Positions 7,919 to 16,650 of a stretch of DNA of 64,000 nt are shown here, piece after piece. Both the position numbers and the translations under genes were made by a program. How positions within the stretch are numbered: position 1 is the stretch's first letter; the number at the start of each line of letters is the position of its first letter. Origin of the DNA: Oscillospiraceae bacterium (GTDB taxonomy: Bacteria > Bacillota > Clostridia > Oscillospirales > Oscillospiraceae); contig CAJTFK010000003.1 of NCBI GenBank assembly GCA_910575505.1, positions 172,291-236,290 on the forward strand. The letters run 5' to 3'. The notes beneath the pieces are model-generated. The model did not search any database. It was not told where the DNA came from and saw nothing but the letters and a program-made list of their open reading frames with translations.

Positions 7919-8404
7919 GTGAAACAGACCATTTCCGTACTGGTGGAAAACCAGGCCGGCGTTTTGAACCGCATCACCAGCCTGTTTTCCCGCCGGGCCT
8001 TTAATATCGACTCTCTGGCAGTGGGCGTCACCGACGATCCCTCTCTCTCCCGCATCACCATCATTGTAGACAGCGGCAACAGCGTGGTGGAGCAGGTGGA
8101 AAAGCAGCTGAACAAGCTGGTGGAGGTCATCAAGGTCCGCCGTCTGGACGAAAGCGCCCTGGTAGGCCGGGAGCTGATGATTATTAAAGTCAGCGCCAAC
8201 AAAAACAACCGGGAACACATCATGACCATCTGCAATATCTGCGGCGCCAAGGCGGCGGACATCTCCCCCACCTCCATGACCCTGGAGATCTCCGACACGC
8301 CGGAGCGGGTCCGGACCTTTGAGGACATGATGCGCCCCTTCAATATCCTGGAGGTGGCCCGGACGGGAGTCATCGCCCTGCAAAAGGGCAGCGGGAAAAT
8401 CTGA
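7919..8404 (+). CDS. ilvN: Acetolactate synthase small subunit, first copy
   Basis: 161 residues from a GTG at 7919-7921, preceded by AAGGAGG at 7905-7911; this matches the normal IlvN/IlvH length. The N-terminal ACT domain reads ISVLVENQAGVLNRITSLFS and RRAFNIDSLAVG, the site for valine feedback in this family, and the C-terminal half ends ILEVARTGVIALQKGSG. It regulates and activates the large subunit. Residues about 97-117 (NREHIMTICNICGAKAADISP) are the part duplicated as a remnant at 9236-9297. Confidence 0.92.
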   Translation: MKQTISVLVENQAGVLNRITSLFSRRAFNIDSLAVGVTDDPSLSRITIIVDSGNSVVEQVEKQLNKLVEVIKVRRLDESALVGRELMIIKVSANKNNREHIMTICNICGAKAADISPTSMTLEISDTPERVRTFEDMMRPFNILEVARTGVIALQKGSGKI

Positions 8405-8419
8405 CCCCTGGGGGCGGTT

Positions 8420-8794
8420 ATGAAACGCTGGTGGAAGCGGCCCCGGAAGCTGGTGCTCGGAAGCACGGTCTATCTCTGGTCTCTGCAGGACCGCCCCCTA
8501 TACCGGGAGCTGCGGGTCTTCCGGGAGAAGGAGAAACAGTCGGCTTTCCGCCTTTGGCTGACCTACCCGGAGTGCTGGGCCATCGACCTGTTCCGGCCCG
8601 GAGCCGCCGCCTGTATCATCGGCTGGCACGAGGGCAGCGAGCGCGGCGGACCCGGAAAGCCTGTCATCCTGCAAGAGGAGCCCGCCCTGCTTCAGCGTCT
8701 GCTGGACCTCTCCTTTTCCCCGGAGGAGCAGGCGGAGCGGAGGCGGTTTCTGGAGCGGATCAGGTGCCCAGGCGGGGCCAGGAAAGACCTTTAA
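8420..8794 (+). CDS. Unknown protein, paralogue A1 of a tandem pair
   Basis: 124 residues starting MKRWWKRPRKLVLGSTVYLW, 15 bp after ilvN with a GGGGGCGG site. Distinctive blocks are WSLQDRPLYRELRVFR, LTYPECWAIDLFRP and LLDLSFSPEEQAER. The family was not recognised. There is no signal peptide or membrane span; it is Trp/Arg-rich and probably cytosolic. A second copy lies at 9305-9694 with about 80% nucleotide identity in the core, so the pair arose by local duplication. Confidence 0.65.
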   Translation: MKRWWKRPRKLVLGSTVYLWSLQDRPLYRELRVFREKEKQSAFRLWLTYPECWAIDLFRPGAAACIIGWHEGSERGGPGKPVILQEEPALLQRLLDLSFSPEEQAERRRFLERIRCPGGARKDL

Positions 8795-8894
8795 GCCCGG
8801 AGCCTCTCGCGCCCTGCTGTTCACATTCCGCCGGCGGGGGTACGGCAGTCCGGCGGAATCTATCGGAACGCAAGAAAAAAGGAGAACAGACAAC

Positions 8895-9239
8895 ATGGAC
8901 AAAGCACAGAAAAAAGCCCTGACGGAGGCGTGGAAAAACCGCCGTCCGGAGATGGGCGTCATCTCCCTGCGGTGCAGGGAAACCGGAGAGACCTTCCTGG
9001 GAACCGCCAGGGACACCAATGCGGCGTTCAACAGCGTCCGGGCCAAGCTCTCCGGGGGCCTGCATCCCAACAAACGCCTGCAGGAGCTGTGGAAGCAGTA
9101 CGGGGAAGAGGGCTTCGAGTTCTCCGTGGCTGCGGTGCTGGAGTACGAGGGCCCGTTGGAAGACCACGCCGGGGAACTGGAGACTCTGCGGGACATCTGC
9201 CTGGCTGAGGACGCGCACGCTGTGAAGCTGTGGAAATAA
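8895..9239 (+). CDS. Small GIY-YIG-like protein
   Basis: 114 residues, start ATG 8895 with AAGGAG before it. The text PEMGVISLRCRETGETFLGTARDTNAAFNSVRAKL follows the layout of small GIY-YIG superfamily proteins (a PEMGV-type opening, then K/TxFxGxSxD and an Arg-rich helix), continuing NKRLQELWKQYGEEGFEFSV. The GIY and YIG tripeptides are replaced by GVI and FLG, so nuclease activity is doubtful. It lies between the two copies of the duplicated unknown gene, and a stray fragment of ilvN begins at its very end. A link between the nuclease fold and the duplication is tempting but unproven. Confidence 0.65.
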   Translation: MDKAQKKALTEAWKNRRPEMGVISLRCRETGETFLGTARDTNAAFNSVRAKLSGGLHPNKRLQELWKQYGEEGFEFSVAAVLEYEGPLEDHAGELETLRDICLAEDAHAVKLWK

Positions 9240-9297
9240 ACCAGGAACACATGACGACCATCTGTAACATCTGCGGAGCCAGAGCGGCGGAAAGATC
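9236..9297 (+). pseudogene. Truncated copy of ilvN
   Basis: About 60 bp closely matching ilvN at 8206-8268; the in-frame translation NQEHMTTICNICGARAAE mirrors NREHIMTICNICGAKAAD of the intact gene. It stands directly upstream of paralogue A2, just as ilvN precedes A1, so it marks the left edge of a duplicated segment that lost about 150 bp (the ilvN end and spacer). Confidence 0.75.
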
Positions 9298-9304
9298 TGA
9301 GCCG

Positions 9305-9694
9305 ATGCGGAGCGTCTTGTGGCGGTGGTGGAAAAAGCCCCAGACCATCACGGTTAACGGGACGGTCTACCGCTGGTCTCTGCTGGACCGCCCCCGGTGC
9401 CGGGAGTTGCGGGCCTTCCGGGAGGACAGGAAGCAGCCGGACGTCTGCCTGCGGCTGACCTATCCGGAGTGCTGGGCCATCGACCTGTTCCGGCCCAGGG
9501 TTGCGGCCTGTGTCATCGGCTGGTATGAGGGCGGCGGACGGGAACGGTCAGGCCCTCTTTGCCTGAGGGGGGAACCCGCCCTGCTGGAGGGGCTGCTGGA
9601 CCTGTCTTTCTCTCCAGAGGAACAGGCGGAGCGGGAACAGTTTTTGGAATGGATTCAAACGGACGGCCCGTCGCCCTGTAAGTGGGAGTATTGA
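9305..9694 (+). CDS. Unknown protein, paralogue A2 of a tandem pair
   Basis: 129 residues from ATG 9305 (MRSVLWRWWKKPQTITVNGT), chosen because it aligns with the start of A1. The frame is open upstream to GTG 9230 and ATG 9251, and a start there would fuse the ilvN-like remnant to the N-terminus. Core blocks shared with A1: WSLLDRPRCRELRAFRE, LTYPECWAIDLFRP, LLDLSFSPEEQAER. Function unknown. The ribosome site before 9305 is weak, so the longer start is a real alternative. Confidence 0.6.
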   Translation: MRSVLWRWWKKPQTITVNGTVYRWSLLDRPRCRELRAFREDRKQPDVCLRLTYPECWAIDLFRPRVAACVIGWYEGGGRERSGPLCLRGEPALLEGLLDLSFSPEEQAEREQFLEWIQTDGPSPCKWEY

Positions 9695-9715
9695 TGAAAC
9701 AAGGAGGACATCGCT

Positions 9716-10492
9716 GTGAGTGAAAAACGGTATCAGATTTCCCCCATCGAGCTGGTTCAATGGGCTGAGCCTTTATTCGGTGAGGAAGAAGCCGCCAACG
9801 GATTTTCAGAGGATTTGGTTTCCGCCTATGAGGCCAGCGCGGGAATCAGGCTCCCCGCCGCCCTGCGGGATTACTATCTCGCCTGCGGAAAGGCCAGCCT
9901 GAACGATACGCTCCACCCTATGCGCGTTCCAGACAAGGACGCCAGACCCTTCGGCGGCCGCTTAACATTCTCCCATGATTACATTGAGGACGCCATGCTG
10001 GACTACAGGCGGCACAACGAAACCGGCAATGAGGAGCAGGAACGGCTGTGGGCGCTGCCCAAGGAACGCTGGAGCGAACGGCAGGACAACTATCTGCTGT
10101 TCTGGTGCGAAAATCAGGGCTGCTGGTATGCGGGCATCAAAGCGGAGGATTTGGCCCAGCCCAACCCGGCGGTGTATTTCAACGATCAGGATACCATGTA
10201 TCACTGGGCCCCTTTTGCAGATTCCGTTCAGTCCTTCCTTCTGTCCATTTCCCTTGAAAATCTGGAGGAAACCACCAGCCCGGACGAGATCGACGACCCC
10301 GCCGGGATTCAGAAGCTTCTGGCGGAGGACGGCGTGGACTTCCAGCGTCTCCAGGAGCCCTACCCCTTTCCTGGCGGGCGCTTCTGCCACACCTGCCTGG
10401 ACACGGAGACCAACACCTTGTATGTCTACGGCGAGGAGGCGGAGGGCCGTCCCGCCTATTTGAAGGTATTCAAATCTGAGGACGAAGAGTAA
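9716..10492 (+). CDS. SMI1/KNR4 (SUKH)-like protein
   Basis: 258 residues from GTG 9716 with AAGGAGG ahead. Residues about 30-60, SAYEASAGIRLPAALRDYYLACG, show the SUKH pattern (acidic helix, LP, then an aromatic 'DYYL' helix); later WYAGIKAEDLAQPNP and SVQSFLLSISL fit the fold's C-terminal part. In bacteria SUKH proteins are often immunity proteins of polymorphic toxin systems, but no toxin gene is seen nearby. Cytosolic, no signal peptide. Confidence 0.65.
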   Translation: MSEKRYQISPIELVQWAEPLFGEEEAANGFSEDLVSAYEASAGIRLPAALRDYYLACGKASLNDTLHPMRVPDKDARPFGGRLTFSHDYIEDAMLDYRRHNETGNEEQERLWALPKERWSERQDNYLLFWCENQGCWYAGIKAEDLAQPNPAVYFNDQDTMYHWAPFADSVQSFLLSISLENLEETTSPDEIDDPAGIQKLLAEDGVDFQRLQEPYPFPGGRFCHTCLDTETNTLYVYGEEAEGRPAYLKVFKSEDEE

Positions 10493-10505
10493 AGGAGGCG
10501 CTTGT

Positions 10506-10997
10506 ATGGGCTGTCTGGGAGGCTTTCGGGCCATTACAAAGGAAACGCTGGAAACGCTGCGGGCCGTGCCCAGAACGGACCGGGTCCCCGACTATCTGGA
10601 CGAGATGGAGACGGCGGACATTTTTGACGTGGACAAGGCCTGGGACGCCATGCACCGGGCCCTGTGCGGAAGCAGTCTGGACTTTGGAGATACGCCCGCC
10701 CCCGGCTGCTGGGTGGTCCTGGGGGGCGAGGTCCTCCGGGGCGACCGGGAGGGAGAGGAGGACTATCTCGTCGTCTGCAAGTCCCCGGAGCAGGTCCGCC
10801 AGGTAGACCAATTTCTCCAGGGCATGACGGAGGAGGCCTTCCGGAAGCTCTATTTCGCCATAGACCCCGAGGAATACAACTATCCGATGGATGAAGAGGA
10901 TTTCGGGTATACCTGGGAGAATCTGTCGGGTTCCCGCCCCTTCTGGCACAACGCGGCGGAAAAGGGGCTCTGGGTCCTCTTCGACGTGGACCAGTGA
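10506..10997 (+). CDS. DUF1877 family protein (YfbM-like)
   Basis: 163 residues, 14 bp after the SUKH-like gene with AAAGGAGG. The opening MGCLGGFRAITKETLETLR, the DVDKAWDAMHRALCG block and the acidic C-terminal half match the YfbM/DUF1877 family, whose function is not known but whose members often sit among SUKH-type genes. It ends the accessory cassette; the next gene has its own promoter. Confidence 0.8.
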   Translation: MGCLGGFRAITKETLETLRAVPRTDRVPDYLDEMETADIFDVDKAWDAMHRALCGSSLDFGDTPAPGCWVVLGGEVLRGDREGEEDYLVVCKSPEQVRQVDQFLQGMTEEAFRKLYFAIDPEEYNYPMDEEDFGYTWENLSGSRPFWHNAAEKGLWVLFDVDQ

Positions 10998-11081
10998 GGG
11001 GCAGCCGCTTTCCCGGTCTCGGGAGCGTCCGATTGGGAGATTTTTCACAGGGTCCTGTCCCGGCCCGTCTCCCTTCCCAGC

Positions 11082-11111
11082 AACGGGGCAGGGCAGAGCC
11101 TGCCCCCTGCA
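11082..11111 (-). repeat. REP-like hairpin, copy 2
   Basis: Minus strand reads TGCAGGGGGCAGGCTCTG then CCCTGCCCCGTT. It differs from the copies at 5405 and 14667 mostly at stem positions that change on both arms, so pairing is kept. Confidence 0.5.
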
Positions 11112-11165
11112 CCGCTTCCCCCTGACAAAATGCGTGAAGAGACACTCTTCCCGGTCTCAGGGGAC

Positions 11166-11194
11166 TTGCATTTCCCGCCGCCCTTCTATATAAT
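11166..11194 (+). promoter_or_regulatory. Promoter of the ilvB-ilvN-ilvC operon
   Basis: TTGCAT (11166-11171), 17 bp, TATAAT (11189-11194). The leader to the ATG at 11249 is under 50 nt and has no leader peptide or terminator, unlike the first ilv cluster. Confidence 0.75.
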
Positions 11195-11248
11195 GAGTAG
11201 CTTAAACCGAAAAGGCATGCCTGAATTCAAATCTTGGGGTGATGTTTC

Positions 11249-12952
11249 ATGAAGATCCGCGCCACCGCCGCCATTATGGAATGTCTGCTGGAACAGGAAG
11301 TGGACACCGTCTTTGGCTATCCCGGGGGGACGATTCTCAATGTGTACGACGAGCTTTATAACTATCAGGGCAAGATCCGCCACGTCCTCACCGCCCACGA
11401 GCAGGGGGCGGCCCACGCCGCCGACGGCTACGCCCGGTCCACGGGAAAGGTGGGGGTCTGCTTCGCCACCTCCGGCCCCGGGGCCACCAACCTGACCACC
11501 GGCATCGCCACCGCCTATCTGGACTCCTCCCCCGTGGTGTTCCTCACCTGCAACGTCACGGAGGCCACACTGGGCAAGGACGCCTTTCAGGAGGTGGACA
11601 TCACCGGCATCGCCATGCCCATCACCAAGGCCACCTTCCTGGTCCGGGATCCCCAGACCATCCCCGCCGTCATGCGCCAGGCCTTCGCCGTGGCGGCCAG
11701 CGGCCGGCCCGGCCCGGTGCTGATCGACTTTTTGAAGGACGTGACCTTTCCCGGCGTGGAAATCGACTATGAGTTCGTCCCCTGGCGGGAGAACCGGGGC
11801 TGCTCCGGCATGCGGGAGCTGAACCGGGACCAGCAGCTGAAAAAGCCGGAGCCCAACCAGCAGGACGTGGACATTCTGCTGGAGATGATCGCCGAGGCAA
11901 AAAAGCCCTTTGTCATCTGCGGCGGCGGCGTGGTGCTGGGCCGGGCGGACAAGGAATTCAAGGAGTTCGCCGAGAAGCTGGACGCCCCTGTAGCCATCAG
12001 CCTCATGGGCGGCGGCGGCTTCTCCGGAAGCCACCCCCTCACCACCGGCATGATCGGCATGCACGGGTCCAGGGCGTCCAACACCGCCTGTGACGAGTGC
12101 GACCTGCTGATTGCCGTGGGCTGCCGCTTCTCCGACCGGGTGGCCCTGAACCCCGCCACCTTCGCCAGTCAGGCCAAAATTGTCCACATCGACGTGGACC
12201 GGGCGGAGATTGACAAAAACGTGCTGACGGACCACCACATCATCGGGTCCGCCCGGCGGGTGCTGGCCATGCTGAACGCCAAGCTGCCCCAGTACAGCCA
12301 CAGCGAGTGGAAGGCCCATATCCTGCCTCTGCGGACCCCCTCCCAGGCGGAGGAGAGCGACCACCTGACCCCCCAGCAGGTGCTGGAGACCATCCGGGTT
12401 CAGATGCCCGGGGACGCCATCGTGGCCACCGATGTGGGACAGCATCAGATGTGGGCCATCAAGTATCTCCACTTCCAGTATCCCGGACAGATGCTCACCT
12501 CCGGCGGCTTCGGCACCATGGGCTTCGGCCTGGGGGCCGCCATCGGGGCCCAGATGGGAAACCCGGACAAGCGGGTCTTCCACATCACGGGAGACGGCTG
12601 CTTCCGCATGAACTGCCACGAGCTGGCTACGGTACAGCATTACGGCCTGCCCATCATCACGGTGCTCTTCAACAACGGCACTCTGGGCATGGTCCGGCAG
12701 TGGCAGAGCCTGATTTACAACAAGCGCTATTCTGAAACCACCCTGGACCGGGGGCCGGATTTCGTGAAGCTGGCGGAGGCCTACGGCATCCAGGGCTTCC
12801 GGGTCCAGAGCCGGGAGGAGATGGAGGAGGCCCTCTCCCGGGCCCTGGCCAGCGGAAAGGCCGCCGTCATCGACTGCGCGCTGGACATCGACGAGATGGT
12901 CAGCCCCATGGTGGCCGCCGGGTCCGCCATCACGGATTTTCTGCTCAGCTGA
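11249..12952 (+). CDS. ilvB: Acetolactate synthase large subunit, canonical copy
   Basis: 567 residues, GGGGTGAT site. It has the standard acetohydroxyacid synthase features: VFGYPGGTILNVYDELY, catalytic Glu in LTAHEQGAAHAADGYAR, TSGPGATNLTTGIATAYLDS, FQEVDITGIAMPITKATFLV, GDGCFRMNCHELATVQ and NNGTLGMVRQWQ with the conserved Trp. It is first in a three-gene unit with ilvN (21 bp gap) and ilvC. Together with the divergent copy at 6130 the window encodes two acetolactate synthases, which is common when isozymes differ in feedback or substrate preference. Confidence 0.95.
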   Translation: MKIRATAAIMECLLEQEVDTVFGYPGGTILNVYDELYNYQGKIRHVLTAHEQGAAHAADGYARSTGKVGVCFATSGPGATNLTTGIATAYLDSSPVVFLTCNVTEATLGKDAFQEVDITGIAMPITKATFLVRDPQTIPAVMRQAFAVAASGRPGPVLIDFLKDVTFPGVEIDYEFVPWRENRGCSGMRELNRDQQLKKPEPNQQDVDILLEMIAEAKKPFVICGGGVVLGRADKEFKEFAEKLDAPVAISLMGGGGFSGSHPLTTGMIGMHGSRASNTACDECDLLIAVGCRFSDRVALNPATFASQAKIVHIDVDRAEIDKNVLTDHHIIGSARRVLAMLNAKLPQYSHSEWKAHILPLRTPSQAEESDHLTPQQVLETIRVQMPGDAIVATDVGQHQMWAIKYLHFQYPGQMLTSGGFGTMGFGLGAAIGAQMGNPDKRVFHITGDGCFRMNCHELATVQHYGLPIITVLFNNGTLGMVRQWQSLIYNKRYSETTLDRGPDFVKLAEAYGIQGFRVQSREEMEEALSRALASGKAAVIDCALDIDEMVSPMVAAGSAITDFLLS

Positions 12953-12973
12953 GCGGAGAGGAGGAAACAGGTC

Positions 12974-13520
12974 ATGAGAAAGCAATGGGACACCGCCCGC
13001 AAGCTCTACACGCTCTGCATCCTGACGGAGGACACCCCCGGCATCCTCAGCCAGGTGGCCCGGCTCTTCTCCCGGAAGGGCTATAACATCGAGTCCATCG
13101 TCTCCGGGGCCACGGACCGGCCCCACACCGCCCGCATCTCCATTGAGCTGCTGGCGGACGAGCTGGTGGCAAACCAGCTGGCCACCCAGTGCCGGAGGAT
13201 TCTGGGTGTCCAGGCGGTGAAAATTCTGGACGAGAACAGCTGCATCCGCCGGGAGATCGCCCTGATTAAGGTCCGGGCCGCGGACCACGGCACCCGGGAC
13301 GAGATCATCCAGCTGGCCAACATCTTCCGGGGCCACATCATGGACGTGGACCGGGAGTCCCTGACGGTCTGGGTCTTCGGCACCCAGAGCAAAAACGCGG
13401 CGCTGATTCAGATGCTGGAGGATTTCGGCATTCTGGAAATCGCCACCACCGGTACTATCGCCATCGAAAGAGGGCGTAGCACGATATACGACGCCAGCAA
13501 ATTGAAGGAGGAATACGACT

Positions 13521-13540
<20 letters not shown>
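12974..13540 (+). CDS. ilvN: Acetolactate synthase small subunit, second copy
   Basis: 188 residues from ATG 12974 (GAGGAAACAGG ahead). ACT domain [20 protein letters not shown] with [15 protein letters not shown], then a C-terminal domain ending [17 protein letters not shown]. About 25 residues longer than the copy at 7919, through the tail [20 protein letters not shown]. The tail overlaps the start of ilvC by 20 bp and contains its ribosome site, so part of the extension may simply reflect coupling of the two genes. Confidence 0.93.
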
Positions 13541-14540
<1,000 letters not shown>

Positions 14541-14640
14541 CAGAAGCGGCGCAAAACAGGAGATAGGAGATGCCCGGGCGCAGGACGGCTTCATCAGAAC
14601 GGCATTCCCTATCTCCGCCTTCTTATCATAAAACTTTCCA

Positions 14641-14769
14641 TTTGCCTGCGTGTTCCCGGATCATTTGCAGGGGCCGGGCTCTGCCCCGGCCCGTTTTTCC
14701 GCAAGGCCACACCAGACGGGCGGGCGCAGAGGCCCGCCCCCGCAGGTTTCCGGGAACATAAACGCAAAT
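14641..14769. repeat. Compound palindromic element with REP-like hairpins
   Basis: Ends are inverted: TTTGCCTGCGTGTTCCCGG (14641-14659) against CCGGGAACATAAACGCAAA (14751-14769). Inside lie two hairpins, one at 14667-14696 (TGCAGGGGCCGGGCTCTG...) and one GGGCGGGC...GCCCGCCC near 14720-14744, which are themselves roughly inverted copies. The layout suggests a repetitive intergenic element rather than only a terminator. Confidence 0.5.
14670..14698 (+). terminator. Terminator after ilvC
   Basis: GGGCCGGG / CCCGGCCC stem with CTCTGC loop followed by GTTTTT, 130 bp after the ilvC stop. Confidence 0.65.
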
Positions 14770-14796
14770 CGGGAGATCTGAAAAAGGGGCGACACC

Positions 14797-16122
14797 ATGA
14801 ATCACATCCTTTCCCGCCTGATTCTCTACAGCGACCTTGGGCACGACAGCATCCTCCGCCGCCTGGCGGACCTCTTTCACGACTGGGAGCGGCAGAGGAG
14901 CCAGGAGCGGGGCTGGACCATCGACAAGGACGTCCTGGTCCAAAAGATTCACCAGCAGGTCAAGCGCCTTCTGGACCTGGCCACGGACTGCGGCTTTGAT
15001 GAGAACCTCTGGCAGTGCTATCTCACCTGGGTGCTGATGACCAACGAAAATTCCTTTACCCGGACCTGTGAGCGGACGGGGGCCGGCGATGGCAGCGTGA
15101 ACCATTTTGCCGAACAGGACTTCGCTCTGTTCCGGCGGCTGTTTCACTACGATTTTTCCGCCATTGAGGCGGATCTGGACATCGACTGTTTCTCGACCCT
15201 CTGCTGTTATCAGGCCATTCCCAAGCGGGAACGGACCTATAACCGGGACGTCAGCGCCCAGGTGCGGGCCCTCCGGAAGCAGCTGGACCGGGCCCGGGAC
15301 GGGTGGGAGATATTCACCATTATGACGGACTATTACAGGCAGTACGGCTACGGCGTATTCGCCATGAACCGGGCGTTCCGGCTTCAGGACCCCGGCAGGA
15401 AGCCGCGGCTTCTGCCCATCAGCAATCTGGACGACACGCGTCTGGAGGACCTTCTGGGCTACGAGCTCCAGAAAACGGAGCTCCGGCGGAACACCGAGGC
15501 CTTCCTGGCGGGGCGGCGGGCCAACAACGTCCTGCTCTACGGAGACGCGGGCACCGGAAAGTCCACCAGCGTCAAGGCCCTCATCAACGAATACTACACC
15601 CGGGGCCTGCGGATGATTGAGCTGTACAAGCACCAGTTCGGGGAGCTCTCCCGGCTGCTGGGGACCATCAAAAACCGGAATTACCGCTTCATCATCTTTA
15701 TCGACGACCTGTCCTTTGAGGAGAACGAAGTGGAGTACAAATTCCTCAAGGCCGTCATCGAGGGCGGCGTGGAAACCCGGCCGGAAAACGTGCTGATTTA
15801 CGCCACCTCCAACCGGCGCCATCTGATCCGGGAGACCTGGAACGACCGGCAGGACATGGAGCACCACGGGGATATCCACCGGTCCGACACCATGGAGGAA
15901 AAACTCTCCCTGGCGGCGCGGTTCGGCGTGTGCATCAACTACAGCGCCCCCACCCCCAGGGAGTACCACGCCATTGTCCGCCGCCTGGCGGAGCGGCAGG
16001 GCGTCGAGATGGACGAACAGGAGCTGATGGTGCAGGCCAACGCCTGGGAGGTCCGTCACGGCGGCTTCTCCGGCCGGACGGCCCAGCAGTTTGTCGACTA
16101 TCTGGAGGGCCGGGGCCAATGA
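14797..16122 (+). CDS. DUF815 family AAA+ ATP-binding protein
   Basis: 441 residues with GGGGCGAC as ribosome site. The N-terminal half is helical and unknown; the C-terminal half is the DUF815 ATPase with Walker A LLYGDAGTGKSTSVKAL, Walker B RFIIFIDDLSFE and sensor-type YATSNRRHLIRE. Family members are uncharacterised AAA+ proteins. Its stop overlaps the start of the next gene (ATGA), so the two are coupled. Confidence 0.88.
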   Translation: MNHILSRLILYSDLGHDSILRRLADLFHDWERQRSQERGWTIDKDVLVQKIHQQVKRLLDLATDCGFDENLWQCYLTWVLMTNENSFTRTCERTGAGDGSVNHFAEQDFALFRRLFHYDFSAIEADLDIDCFSTLCCYQAIPKRERTYNRDVSAQVRALRKQLDRARDGWEIFTIMTDYYRQYGYGVFAMNRAFRLQDPGRKPRLLPISNLDDTRLEDLLGYELQKTELRRNTEAFLAGRRANNVLLYGDAGTGKSTSVKALINEYYTRGLRMIELYKHQFGELSRLLGTIKNRNYRFIIFIDDLSFEENEVEYKFLKAVIEGGVETRPENVLIYATSNRRHLIRETWNDRQDMEHHGDIHRSDTMEEKLSLAARFGVCINYSAPTPREYHAIVRRLAERQGVEMDEQELMVQANAWEVRHGGFSGRTAQQFVDYLEGRGQ

Positions 16123-16544
16123 AGGTTCTGGTCAGCGCCTGCCTCCTGGGGGAGAACTGCAAGTACAGCGGCGGAAACAACCTGTGCCCCCGTCTCCTGG
16201 ACTGGCTGGCCCGGGAGGGCCACGAGGCCGTCCCCGTCTGTCCGGAACAGCTGGGGGGCCTGCCCACCCCCCGGACTCCGGCGGAGATCGCGGACGGCGT
16301 GGTGATGACTCGGGACGGAAAATCCGTAGACCGGGAATTCCGTCAAGGCGCGGCTCTGGCTCTGGAAATCGCGGGGCGGGAGGAAATCGGGCTGGCCGTC
16401 CTCCAGCCCCGGAGCCCCAGCTGCGGGGCAAAGCAGGTCTACGACGGGACCTTTACCGGCCGGAAGGTCCCTGGTACGGGCATCTTCGCCGGGCTGCTGG
16501 CGGAGAACGGCATCCGGACTCTGGAGCCGGAGGACCTGCCGTAA
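16119..16544 (+). CDS. DUF523 family protein
   Basis: 141 residues, overlapping the DUF815 gene by 4 bp. Conserved Cys motifs: VLVSACLLGENCKYSG near the start, VCPEQLGGLPTPR, and LQPRSPSCGAKQVYDG, followed by the GTGIFAGLL end. Relatives include a 2-thiouracil desulfurase with an iron-sulfur cluster held by these cysteines; for this member the substrate is unknown. Confidence 0.88.
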   Translation: MKVLVSACLLGENCKYSGGNNLCPRLLDWLAREGHEAVPVCPEQLGGLPTPRTPAEIADGVVMTRDGKSVDREFRQGAALALEIAGREEIGLAVLQPRSPSCGAKQVYDGTFTGRKVPGTGIFAGLLAENGIRTLEPEDLP

Positions 16545-16564
16545 AAATTTCCGCCCTTCAGGGA

Positions 16565-16594
16565 TTGCGGAGCCCTGGCGGGTTATGCTACAAT
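16565..16594 (+). promoter_or_regulatory. Promoter of the siroheme reductase gene
   Basis: TTGCGG (16565-16570), 18 bp, TACAAT (16589-16594) with an extended -10 TG two bases upstream. Located just after the DUF523 stop. Confidence 0.6.
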
Positions 16595-16650
16595 GGGCTT
16601 GTCAATTCCCCGCCTGACGGCGGGAGCACGGGAAAGAAGGTCGTTTCGCA

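Noticed and set aside
9230..9304. N-terminal extension of paralogue A2 as genuine coding sequence
   Set aside because: It aligns with an internal part of ilvN and is absent from paralogue A1, so it is more likely a remnant; kept as an alternative start only.
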